NCBI RefSeq assembly: GCF_003711515.1
Contig: NW_021167079.1
Span: 423,471-487,470, forward strand
DNA: 64,000 bases
Reading direction: 5' to 3'
Source of the DNA: Sodiomyces alkalinus F11
Lineage: Eukaryota; Ascomycota; Sordariomycetes; Glomerellales; Plectosphaerellaceae
Shown here: positions 47,495 to 58,287 of the stretch, one piece after another
How positions within the stretch are numbered: position 1 is the first letter of the stretch
Layout of the letters: each line of letters begins with the position of its first letter
Program-made: the position numbers and the translations under genes
The notes under the pieces: generated by a model
The model's database searches: none
The model's input: the letters and a program-made list of their open reading frames with translations, nothing else
Told to the model about the DNA's origin: nothing

Positions 47495-50040
47495 CTACTG
47501 GCGTTGCCCCAACCTGGGCAGACGAATGGGCAACAACAGGCACACCGAGATGAACGCAAGCACGGCGCAGCAGGTAAAAGTAATGCGCAAAGCAGATTCG
47601 TAGCTCATGACGACCTGGTCGCGATACGGCTGCTCCAGGCGGGCCACGGCCTCGACGCTCTCACGCACGAGTTCAATGACCTCGTCCCGGAGCGGGCCCT
47701 GGACGAAGCGCTGCAGGTAGACGGTCAGGGCGTTCTGCACGACGAGGCTGCTGGCGGCCACGCCGAGGATGTTGCCCAGGCCGCGCCAGGCTATGAGGGT
47801 CGACGTCACCACGGCCTGCTCGCGCTGTTCCGACGTGGCGAGCACGGCCATGAAGGTACCCGGGAACTGGAAACCTTGGCCGATGGAGGATGGGCAGAGG
47901 ACGAGGAGGTAGAGCGGGTCTGGCCACCCGCGGCGGAGGAAGGAGAGGATGGTGGTTCCGATGAAGATGAGAGTGGCGCCGGACATGCTGGGCCATTTGA
48001 GACGGCGAGTGTAGGCCATCAGGAACCCGGTTGCTGTGCCGGCCACGGAGGAGACGAGGGTGGGAAGAACGAGGTTGAGGCCCGAGGTTGTAGGGGAGGT
48101 GAGGAGGACGGCCTGGAAGAAGAGCGGACTAGAAGAAGACGCGAGTCGAAGAGTCCGGCGTAAGTTACCTTAATGCGAACAAGTCATCCAAATAGAAAAG
48201 GGGGGAAGAGGAGGGGGAGGAGTGATACTCACATGTTGAAGAGGACGGCATTTGATAATATAGAGGCGATGAAGTTGCCAAATATCAGGTTTGCTCGAGG
48301 AGCCTGGGTAATGAGATAGAGAGGCATGATGGGACGCTCCGCCAGGGACTGGCTGTGAAGAAAAGAAGGAAAGCAGACGGCGAATATGACGAGGGAGGCG
48401 ATGACAAAAGGGTGAGACCCTATTCTGCTGGATCAGCACGGAATTCTGTTTCTTCGTCGCATGGGGGAAGACGGTCAATAAAATAAACGCACATGGTAGG
48501 ACATTGCCACCTAGATTCTGAGAGAACGAAGAGAAGATCGTATCAGTATATCAGAAACACCCACTCTCGATTTCCTGACGCCCGAGGACTCACCAAGCCC
48601 AAGATGAAAAAGGTGATGGAGACTGTGAGTAAGACTGAACCCCTAATGTCAAAGGTTTTCATGGCTTCCATGAAAGACTCCTTCTTCGTCTCGAGGCCCA
48701 GATCGTCTGGTATGGCAACGTGGGCTATGAAGCAGAGAAGGATCAACGGGATCACCTGGACGCCGAACTCCCATCGCCAGCCGAGGTGGTCGGCCATGGC
48801 ACCTCCCAGTGCTGCGCCTAGAGCAGAGCCAGCACCGTATATAATGTTCATGTATCCCTGATATGCGCCTCTCTGTCTGTGAAAACAAGGGGGGACGAGT
48901 TGAGAGAACCATCTACGTCAGCCCCTAGCAAACACCCAAATGTCTTTTCGAAGAAGAAAAGAAGAAGAAGAAAATAAAAAGAAAAGAGAAAAAAAGAGAA
49001 AAAAAGGAGGCGACTCACTCGATGGGGACAATGTCACTCATGATGATGCCTCCCAAGGTCATCATCCCGCCAGCACCGATTCCGCAAACCGCCCTCGCTA
49101 GGATGAAGCTCGTCATGCTCCCCGCACAAGCACACCATAGGGTACTAACAGCAAAAATGACTTTAGTAAACATGTAAGGGGGTTTTCGGCCCAGGGAATC
49201 GGAAATACGACCCAGCAAAGGCTGGAAAGCAGTGGAGGTGAGGAGAAAGGCGGTCGAGAGCCAGGCGGCGCTGTTGGAAGCATTGAAGTACGAGGTGATG
49301 ACGGGATGAGAGGAGGCCATGATGGTGCTGTCGAAGCAGGAGATGAAGAAGCTGAGGAGAATATCGGTAAAGATGAGCCAGAAGCGGGAGTGGCTTATAT
49401 CGATCAGGTAAGGGCTTTCCGGGGTGGTTTCGGCCAGGGCGAAGCTGCTGCCGCTATCGCAGGGCGCAAGGAGGGGGTATCGCTCATCGACCTGGGCGCC
49501 TTCCCGGGCAGTGGAGCCGGAATAGATGGTTCCCTCGGAGAGCTCGCGCGACAGGCGCCTTGAGATGGACGTAGAAGAAGAAGACGGAGATTCGTCGCCT
49601 TCGGTCGTAGGCCTGAGGATGCTCGGGCGATGACCCGGTATGAGGGAGGTGCTGGAACGACGTCGGGCGGAAATGGAACTCAGACGGCGACGACGGGGCC
49701 CGCGTAACATGGGCGTCTCGGTGACCGCAGGCTCGAGGAAGCCGCCGCTCGTGGGGACGGACTTGGAGAGGAGGATGTCAAACTCATTCGGATCTATCTC
49801 CTCGCCCTCCAGCCCCTCCCCCCCCTCTTCATCGTCCTCATGCCGTAGGCCGGCTTCGGCTTCCCTGGCAGACTGACGACGAGACCAACTTGAACGAGCA
49901 GCAGACGACGAGTCGGGGTATAACAGTAGCGTGTTCTCTGTAGCTGCAACGGCTGGATTCGAGCCGGTGGCTGAAAACGGGGAATCCGCCCCTCCATCTT
50001 CTCCGGTGGACATTTCCCTTCCTGCTCGGCCTCGACTCAT
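47495..50040 (-). CDS. MFS transporter (14-TM DHA2 type, vacuolar basic-amino-acid permease-like)
   Basis: CDS: complement(47495..48128, 48233..48419, 48493..48517, 48594..48876, 49019..50040), 716 aa. The introns are 104, 73, 76 and 142 bp. The third coding exon is only 25 bp (NLGGNVLP). The first about 215 residues are a hydrophilic, Ser/Arg/Glu-rich cytosolic tail with LLL and YPLL sorting-type motifs. Membrane spans follow from SRFWLIFTDILLSFFISCFD. Motif A is LLGRISDSLGRKPPYM. DLT-like and GAGSALGAALGG segments and the late loop after TM13 (DEVIELVRESVEAVARLEQP) are typical of fungal DHA2 carriers such as Vba/Fnx. Substrate (basic amino acids or drugs) is inferred only from this resemblance. 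Confidence 0.87.
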
Positions 50041-51044
50041 GGTAAGTAAGTAGAGGCAAGCGGGTGTCGGAAGCCAAGTTCTCTCTGCACACTAGAAGTC
50101 ACAAACTCCGAGAATCTTTCAGATTCGGAATAAAAGACAATTAGAAGTTAATGAATAACCCAGGTGGGTAACAAGTAACAATCAATACTAGGTAGAACCC
50201 AACAAGTAAAGTGTTAATAATAATGGGGAGAGAATTTTGAGTTGATGGTAAAACTTGGTGGTTGACCAGGTCGCGTTAATAATAAGGTACTCGAGGACGT
50301 TAGAAGCCGAGTTACGGCACGTCAAGGGCAGTACTTCTACTTTGTCTTATCCGTAAACTCCAGCTAAAGTTCTTGGTGAGTCCATTGTCTCATTATACGG
50401 GAGCTACTGCATGGGTACGGAGGAGTACAATTGTACTCTGGATACATATATCATGGGATGGGTTTGGTGGCGGTGGTGGCAGAGACAGAGAGACAGAGAG
50501 GTTGGTAGCAAATTTAGTGTACCTAAAGAGACTGTCCAGACAGTCCAGGTACAACGTACGTACTTTAGCGTGGTGAACAAGCCCGATGACGAAATAAGGT
50601 AGTCACCGGTCCGGCTTTGCACTAAGCCGTTGTGCAAAGCCGGTGGGTACTAACCGCTAACCGAATGGAGGAAAGATCGGTCCGTATCGGGCACTCCCTA
50701 CGGTATCGGTACGTGTACGTACACCGTACTCCGGGAGACCCCTTTCCTAGGTACCCCCCGACAACTCGACGCATGTCAGCTGCATCGTGATGATAAGGGA
50801 AGTCGACTAGGCCGATATTGGAACAAAAACCCAATCCCCGAGACAAAGTCCAAGACAACAAAGGCAAGCGAGACTGGAAAGCCACAAGACGAGTAAGACA
50901 TTGTTTTACTTTTATGAAAATAATGTGGTCTGAATAGCAAACTGATGCGCCCCCGAGTAGCCTCGAGCCCATTTCTTTTTGTTATATTTCAATTTTATTT
51001 CCGAGGTGTCTTCTATCATCACCTCTGCTTTTTGTCTTGGCTAC
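50041..51044. other. Intergenic: MFS 5' flank / DBP10 3' flank, with hairpin
   Basis: About 1 kb without a gene. It contains a cagaga-type microsatellite at about 50480-50500, cctaggtacc at 50746-50755, several gtacgtac motifs, and a 12-bp perfect inverted repeat listed separately. Confidence 0.5.
50611..50643. repeat. Perfect 12-bp inverted repeat with 9-nt loop
   Basis: ccggctttgcac (50611-50622) and gtgcaaagccgg (50632-50643) are exact reverse complements around taagccgtt. It lies about 400 bp beyond the DBP10 stop. It could be a transcript hairpin or a transposon remnant. Confidence 0.75.
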
Positions 51045-53871
51045 TCACTTCCGCGATGGCCTTGCATTCTTCGCCCTCCGCTTCTCCTTCTCTACCCTCG
51101 CCTTCCGAATGTCGTTCGCCCCCTTGATTTCCTTCCGGCTGCCGGCCCCGTCCTTGTACTTGCCGACCCGCTTCTCCTTCGCCTCCGCGATCCGCTTCTT
51201 CCGCACCTCGTAGTCGTCCCGGTACTTGTCCGCCTCCTTCGGCGCCTTCTCCTGCTTGTGCTTGTACCGCGGGCCCGTCGGCAGCTGCGGCGCGTTCGAC
51301 TTCTCCATCTCCCCGACCCGCAGCTTGCCCAGCCGGTTCGCCCTGCGCCACTTCTCGAACCGCCCGCTCTGGAAGCTCGCCGCGATCTTCGTCCCGCTCT
51401 CGCCCCGGATGTACTTGGCCCCCTTGGACCCGTCCTCGTCGTTGGCCCGCGCCACGTACTTGTTCTGCTTCTTGTCCCACCGCATGCCCTTCTTCGCCGG
51501 CTCCCCGGACCCCTTGGCCGCGTCGTCGTTGTTGAAGTCCATGGCCGCGTCGCGCGCTTGCTCCACGAAGCTCGAGCCCTGCGCGCCGGACTGCACTCCG
51601 TATCCGCGCTCCTCCGCCGCGTTGATGGTCCGTGGCGTGTACGACATGAACACCTCCGAGTCGCGCCATGCATCTTCGCCCTTCTTCTTGTCTGATGGAT
51701 TCGATACCGTGACCTCCAAGCCGTCGTTGTCGTCGTCGTCGTCGTCGTGATCATCGTCGTGATCATCACCATCACCACCATCATCACCGTCATCCAACCA
51801 TTGGCCCGCTGCGGCATCTGATCCGGCACGCCCGTTGTTCGCACTGCCATGTTCGACCTCATCGGCATCTTCCGAGTCGACATCATCATCCTCGTGGTTC
51901 GCTTTGTCGTCTTCCTCCTTCTTGTTTCCTCTGTGCGGCACAATTCTCTTCCGCAACTGCTTCATCATCTCCGCCGCCTCGTTGTTCGACCCCTTGCCGC
52001 CCCGGCCAATCTCGAAAATGGTTTCTTGTGGTTTGTATCCACTGATCTTGGCCAAGAGAGCGGCTCGTGCTTGCTCTTGGTCGTTGTTAACCTTGCCGAA
52101 CAGCGGGTGGCGTTGCGTCCACCCATTGGAAGCAACTATCTCCCGAGCGCGCTTGGCACTCTGGCTAGACGCCGAGTGACGTGTCTTCAAGTAGAGCTTT
52201 TCTGCCTTGACGGAGACGTCGCGGATGGCCGCGATGTCGGCACTCTCCCCTAGCGTCTTGGCCAGCCACTCCATTTGGATCTCGAGCCCCTCGTGAGGAA
52301 GGGCGCCCACTACAATGTCCTCCGCAAAGGAAGGGTCCGCGCTCTCTTGTCCGACGACGAACTTGCGTCCGAGGAAGAGTTGCAGATCGAGGAGATAGGG
52401 CGTGTCGAGCTCTCGTACAATGCTGTAGGCCCAGCCCCTCTGCCCAGCTCGTGCTGTTCGCCCGACGCGATGGACGAACACCTTGGGCTGGGGCGGGAAG
52501 TCGTAGTTGATGACGTTGGCTAGCACGGGGATATCAATACCTCGTGCGGCGACGTCCGTGACAACAAGAACATTCGCCCTTCCCTGGCGGAAGTTCTCGG
52601 TGTTGATTCTCCGTGCTTCTTGATCCAATGAGCCGTACACGTACGAGACGGCAAATCCGGCCTGCCGCAATAGCCCTGCGAGGTATTCGACGTGGTGCTT
52701 AGTGGCCGCGAAGACAATCGTCGAGTGCTCCGTAGGCTTGCCCTTGCCAGTCGAGCCGTCCTTGCCCCGCTTTCGCTTCTTAGATGGCTTCACGTCCAGC
52801 GGCACGCCGTCGGGTGTTCCTAGTGGCATCTTGATCACCTGGTGCAAGATGTAAAGTAGAGCCGCCTCCTTCTCATCCCCCTTCACCGAGAAGAAGGCAC
52901 TCTCGAGGTCCGGTGACACTTTTGTCTCAGCGTCTAACCGCACGAGTGTCGGGTCCTGTAGACCGGCTCGCGCGAATTCGACAAGAGACGACGGCAAGGT
53001 TGCGGAAAAGAGGAGGCTCTGCCTTGAAGGAGGTAGCGCATGAAGGATCTCGGTGAGCTGGGCCGCGAATCCCATCTCGAACAGCCGGTCCGCCTCGTCG
53101 AAGACCACATATTGAATGGACGAAAGGTTCAGAGACATCTCCACTTTCAGATGCAAGAAACGGCCTGGCGTGGCGATGATGATATCCGGGTTTGCTGATA
53201 GCAGGCCGAACTGCTCCTCCATACTGTCACCACCCACAAGGAGAACGGCCTTGAGGTCGGTGCCCTTGTTGAAATCCTTCACGACGCGTAATGTCTGAAT
53301 GGCCAGCTCGCGGGACGGTGATAGAATAAGGGCTCGGGCACCGAACTTGGCGCTATGTGCCTTGAGCCGCTCAATCATGGGAACGACGAAGGCGGCCGTC
53401 TTTCCGGATCCCGTCCTAGCCATGCCTACCACATCTCTGCGGTCCATGATAAGGGGGATGGTCTTCCGCTGGATGGGTGTCGGGACCGAGAAGCCTTTCC
53501 GCGTAATGGCACGAAGGAGATTCGAGTTTAGACCTGTAGTTTTTCGTAAGTCAATGTGCACGAAACAAGCGGGACATTGCATGACCCGGGGAGACTGTAC
53601 CCATTGCCTGGAAGCCGCCTCCTTTCTTGACCGATTTGCCCTTGAGATTGGAAGCTTTCCTGAACGATGCAGCTTGCTGCAGCGCAATGAAGGCTTCATC
53701 ACCGTCGTCGTCATCGTCGTCAGCCCCGTTCAGGATCTGATCCATATCAACGTCCGCATCTTTTCCTGCGCCTCCATTGTCTGTGCCTGTGCCCCAACCT
53801 TGACCGAACAGAGAGTCGCCAATGTCGACACCCGCGTCAGACGGGGTGGGCGAGACTTCACGAGGGGCCAT
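51045..53871 (-). CDS. DBP10: Dbp10, DEAD-box RNA helicase of 60S ribosome biogenesis
   Basis: This is a nucleolar ATP-dependent RNA helicase for large-subunit rRNA maturation. CDS: complement(51045..53533, 53601..53871), 919 aa. The 67-bp intron splits [16 protein letters not shown]. The N-terminus has an acidic patch ([16 protein letters not shown]). Motifs are Q-motif [13 protein letters not shown], Walker [43 protein letters not shown], and motif [25 protein letters not shown] insert lies between the RecA domains. After the helicase core comes a long Asp/His acidic tract (about 51730-51800, CATCAC/GTCGTC repeats), then the DBP10 C-terminal domain ([33 protein letters not shown]) and a Lys/Arg-rich tail. 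It is divergent from the J-protein gene. Confidence 0.96.
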
Positions 53872-54369
53872 GTTGAAAGTTAAAAGAGAACTCTGGGGTA
53901 TGATCGCTAATGGAAAGGCAGGCGAGTCCCCAAACTCCGAGAGCTTTCTTTGTTGGCCCTTGCGAAACGTGATCGCAAAATGGAATTCACCAAGGACATG
54001 AACATGTCCAGTCTGCCACTGCCATCTGGGAAAAAAATCGGGCGGTGCAGGGTAGCACCAGGAAACTCCTTATCAGATTATCTTATCTCTTATCTATTAT
54101 CTTATCTAATCTCTCAAAGGTGGGTACCTATGTACTACGTACGTACTTGGTCCCACCATTCAAGGTACGGCGAGCTGATACCTGTGTACGAGGCAATATG
54201 TGTGGTCACCGAACAAGCTTCAAGACAACCAGACATTTGTGATCGCAAAACCTCGCATCTCCTTTCACCCTGAATTCTCCTGAATCTCACGACACCAGAT
54301 ACCCTTCTGCGCCAACTAAAAGACGAAGAGAAAGAAACACATAGACAGGAAGGAAGATCTAAATCCGAA
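53872..54369. promoter_or_regulatory. Divergent promoter region, DBP10 / J-protein, with GATA-type cluster
   Basis: About 500 bp between two head-to-head genes. Six TTATC units (GATAA on the minus strand) lie within 54070-54106. gtgggtacctatgtactacgt follows at about 54120-54140. Confidence 0.55.
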
Positions 54370-55079
54370 ATGGCTAATCCGGACGTCAAAGACGAGTTGG
54401 AAGCGCTTGACGCTCTGGAATCGGAGGCCAAGGAGTTCGATAAGGTGAGCGGCGTCGCGATCGCCTTCGAAACGACACCCCCATCACTGATGCACTCTCA
54501 ATGTAGGATGCCGAGATTGAGCGCATTCTCAAGGCCTTCCGATTAGACGCCTATGCCGTTCTCGACCTACAGCCCGGCGTCCCGGAATCCGACATCAAGC
54601 TCTGCTACCGCAAGAAATCCCTCCTCATCCATCCGGACAAAACCAAGAACCCGAAAGCGCCCGAAGCCTTCGACAGGCTGAAGAAGGCCCAGCTGGAGCT
54701 CATGGACGAAAAACACCGAGAACGCCTAGACGAGGCCATCGCCGACGCCCGCATGCTGCTGATCCGCGAGAACAAGTGGACCGTCGACAGCGAGGAGCTC
54801 AAGGCGCCCGAGTTCGCGAAGAAGTGGCGCGAGAAGACGCGCGAAGTCCTCGTCGACAACGAGCACCGGCGCAGGCGGCAGCTCAAGGGCCAGCTGCAGG
54901 AGGAGGGCCGCGAGCAGCGGAAGCAGGACGAGGAGCTGGATCAACGCAAGCGGAAACGACAGCACGAACAGGACTGGGAGGCCACGCGCGACCAACGTAT
55001 TGATAGCTGGCGGCAATTCCAGAAAGGGAGGTCCAGCGGTGAGGGGAAGAAGAAGAAAAAGATGAAGCCGATAGGCTGA
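54370..55079 (+). CDS. J-domain protein, DNAJC8/Spf31-like (splicing-associated)
   Basis: CDS: join(54370..54444, 54507..55079), 215 aa. The 62-bp intron separates EFDK from DAEIERILKAF. The J domain (about residues 37-95) reads DAYAVLDLQPG, YRKKSLLIHPDKTKN with the HPD motif intact, and EAFDRLKKAQLELMD. The rest is a long charged helix (KWREKTREVLVDNEHRRRRQ) and a Lys-rich tail (GKKKKKMKPIG). This layout matches human DNAJC8 and S. pombe Spf31, which co-purify with spliceosomes. It probably stimulates an Hsp70. The role in splicing is inferred from the family. Confidence 0.9.
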
Positions 55080-55576
55080 TGGTCCTCCGCCTCCTCACGC
55101 ACGGAACACGGAGCACGGAACACAGAACCGGAACAGCAACTTTGTCTCGTTCCCCAACTGGAGACCCGTTTCCCACCACTTGGTGCCACCGGCGGAGAGA
55201 TGCGGGGATAGATCACAATCATGGCCTTAGTTTTTTACTCTGATTCTGCGGGGCTTATTTTATCTGGGAATTACGGATAAGGCTGGGGAGTAAACGGTGT
55301 TATGTGAGTTTTGTTGCACAACGATTCATCATTCGCTATCAAAAGCCTGACTGGCCAATTTAGACTAGAGCTCTGCTCCTCCAACCGATCCAGTTCCATA
55401 CTGATTCGTCGCTGGGTTGCCCATCACGGCGACCACGCGCCATCGCATGGCCCCCGCCAGCAGAGCCATCAATACATAGTACCTATGGAGGAGGTGCCTG
55501 CCAGGTTTCCCGCATGTTGGGTATGTTGGCTTGCACAACCGATTAAAACCTCTACTATCCCGTCCAAATTCTGACT
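55080..55576. other. Convergent 3' region
   Basis: The 3' flanks of the J-protein gene (+) and SYO1 (-) meet here. Imperfect cacggaacac repeats lie at 55097-55125. No gene was seen. Confidence 0.5.
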
Positions 55577-57752
55577 TCAAGGCTTGTGTTTCTTTTTGTA
55601 CTGGATAAACCTCCCAAGATTCAACACGGCCTCGTCGCCACGAGACCGCAGTTCCAAGTTAGTCCTCTTGTCGACCTTCTTGACCGCCGCCTTCACCTGC
55701 GGCAGTGCCTGCTCTAAATGCTCCAGGAAATTATCTTTCCAGAAAACCTCCTTGTCCTGAGCGTACTCCTCGTCCCCGTAGATGTCGAATAACTGATTCA
55801 ATACCTCGACAACGTCCGCCACGGGAGTTTCCGGAAGACCCGAGAGCAGGGTCAGCAAGAAGACCCCGACCTCTCTGTTCAGGGACACAGGCGCCGGATG
55901 GAGCGCGAGCTGACCCAGCACACCGATGCACTTCACGCCCAGGCCTTGGAACGGATCTTCCTCGTCCCCATCCTTGGTCGGGGCATTCTGTCCTTGACCG
56001 TCGGTGCTGCTGCCCTTCTGGGCCTTCTGGGCCTTCTGGTCCAATTTCCTCGCCGCATGATATAGGGAGATGAACTTATTGTGCTCGCCCCCCTCGAGTT
56101 GGAGCCGGCCTCCCGGGAGGGTGCGTGATACAGCCCAGGCCAGGCTCGTAACCGTGGAGGCCAATTCGACGTCGGCCGTGTTGGAAGCCAGGACTGCGCC
56201 GACGACGTTCTCCCAGATCGACCTTCCTGCTGGTTCCCAGACCTTCAGGATCGAGGCGTTCTCGTCCACGGAGAAGTCGAAGCAACTGACAGACCATGCC
56301 ATGTTGTTGAGCGCGGAGAGTGCCGGTGCCTGCAGCGGCACGTACTCTGCCTTCTGTGCCGACAGGTTTATCATGCGAATGATCTCCGGTATGGCTCTTT
56401 GGACAAGTTCCCGGAGGGTCGAGAGATCTTCTGATGAAGACTCGTCTTCATCGTCATCTGCACCGGTGACCATAGCCATGTCTGCCTGGATATCGGCGAT
56501 ATCATCCTCATCCATCTCGTCCTCGACCTTGGAGTCATCCGCTTCCTCATCCTTTGTGTCGTCGTCGCCTGCATCCTTGTCCTCGTCCATAGCATCGTCG
56601 TCTTCAATGCCTCCCCATTCTTCTTCGTCTCTTGCATGACTGTTCGCCATCGACTCCTGAAGCGTGGTTCCGATGGATGCCAGGATCTCGAGAGCCAGCT
56701 GCAAAACCTCGGTCTGTTTGGACCATTGACTGTTCTCCGGTAACTCGTCACTGCCCTTATCCCCGTCTGACACCGTGACTTGAAGCTCTTCCGAGAGTGT
56801 CCTCACGAGAGTCGCATCGGACAATTGCCTGCTCCCTGGGCTGCCTTCACACCACTTCATGGCCGAGAAGACGTTGTGTAGCACGCCGCAGACAAGGACG
56901 CGACCGACGCCCCGGCTGTCTTGTAGCTGAAGCAGTGCCGTAAATGGCTTAGGATCCTGGTCGGCGATAACAAGCTCTACCACCGGGCGGTTGTCCTCCG
57001 CGAGGGTCATGAGGCACGAAAGAGCGTCGAGCCGGATGCTGGCTGGTGATTCGGAGCTGGCGATCACAGTTAATAGCAATGTAAGGATGTACTCGCGACC
57101 GACGACAGTCTCTAAAATCTCATCATCGGCTTCAGATAGCGTGGAGGTGAGGGCGACGAGTGAGCCGATAATGTTCCAGACAACTTTGAGCTCGGCTTTG
57201 GTGAGCTTCCCCTCCTTAGAGGCCAGTGATTCCAATGCCTGACGGGGAGTTAGTCGGTAAATGAGTGTGAACGGACACTTGGTAGAGCTCGTGGTACGAG
57301 AGTCCAAAAAAAATAATGGAATGAAATTGAGAAGCATGGGGACGGTGTCCAAAACTCACAGACTTGGCCGCAAAGTCGAGCGCAGTCAGCACATCCTGCC
57401 GATACAAATGGATGCAGAAATCAGCCTCCTCCTCCTCGGCCAGCACGCGCAGGATCTCCCACCCGGCGGCCCGGCTCTCGAGCGCCGAGTCCGTCAACGT
57501 CTCGCAAAGGACGATGTGGACGACCCGCTCGCGCAGCAACAGCTTGCGACACCGAGCATCCTCCACAAGATTGGCCACGGCGGACGCGGCAGCCGTGCGC
57601 GCCTTGGGATCCGAGCTCTGCAGGTCGCGGATGACGGGGAGGATGGACTTCTCACGCAGTGCTGCCAGCTCGGGATCCGAGGGTGGCTTGACCGTCTTCT
57701 GGATGGGGTCTTTGCGGCTGGGCCGGGCGCGGTTGCGGCGTGTTTTCCCCAT
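55577..57752 (-). CDS. SYO1: Syo1 (symportin-1), HEAT/ARM-repeat ribosomal-protein transport adaptor
   Basis: Syo1 co-imports uL18 and uL5 into the nucleus with Kap104 and helps assemble the 5S RNP; the human homologue is HEATR3. CDS: complement(55577..57238, 57360..57752), 684 aa, with a 121-bp intron between FAAKS and ALESLASKEG. The N-terminus (MGKTRRNRARPSRKDPIQKT) carries the basic import signal, followed by ARM repeats (LREKSILPVIRDLQSSDPKA, RKLLLRERVVHIVLCE). An acidic loop in the middle (about residues 355-430, with DDDAMDEDKDAGDDDTKDEE and similar stretches) matches the family's acidic loop. HEAT repeats then run to the end (NLELRSRGDEAVLNLGRFIQ). Length is normal for filamentous fungi. 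Confidence 0.94.
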
Positions 57753-58287
57753 CTTATTGCCTGAAATAGGCAGGAATCGATTGTCTTTGTTGTACTCGTT
57801 GGCTCTCGTTTTAAAATCGCTTATCGTGGGAAAGTGTTAAATTATTTTGACATTAGAGTTTCCTTTCTTTTTTTCACATTCAAGGGCGGAAAAAATTGTC
57901 GTGACCGACCGCTTAAAATTCAGTGAGCTGGAAGCTGCGGAGCGACCGATTGGAGCCCACACCGGGAGCTACGAAGTAGGTACAGTATTGGTAAGTACAA
58001 CGCATCGTATGGGTACAAGCACACACCATAAGGTACCTAGGTACTTACATTACCTAGTTACGGGAGGATCCACTTTTACCCGCACGTCCTCTCGGAGCTC
58101 TCCCAATCGGTCGGAAGCCTGAGGGACTTTCTTCTTCCACAATCTGCCTGAGTTAAATGTGCCTATAAGTATGTCGGTCGTGGCAAGCAAAGTTAAGGTA
58201 GTTAATATTGTTTGTCGAACTCTTGGTATTCACCCTACCCAGCTAAGCTAAGTAGGTATAGTAAGCGTCGCCAATGTCAACGCCATC
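57753..58287. other. Intergenic: SYO1 5' flank / MLH1 3' flank
   Basis: It contains aaggtacctaggtac at 58030-58044, with nearby gtaggtac (57976) and gtaagtac (57991). No gene was seen. Confidence 0.5.

Noticed and set aside
50979..51695. 238-codon Leu/Pro/Arg-rich ORF overlapping the DBP10 3' end
   Set aside because: Low-complexity shadow of the Lys/Arg-rich DBP10 tail.
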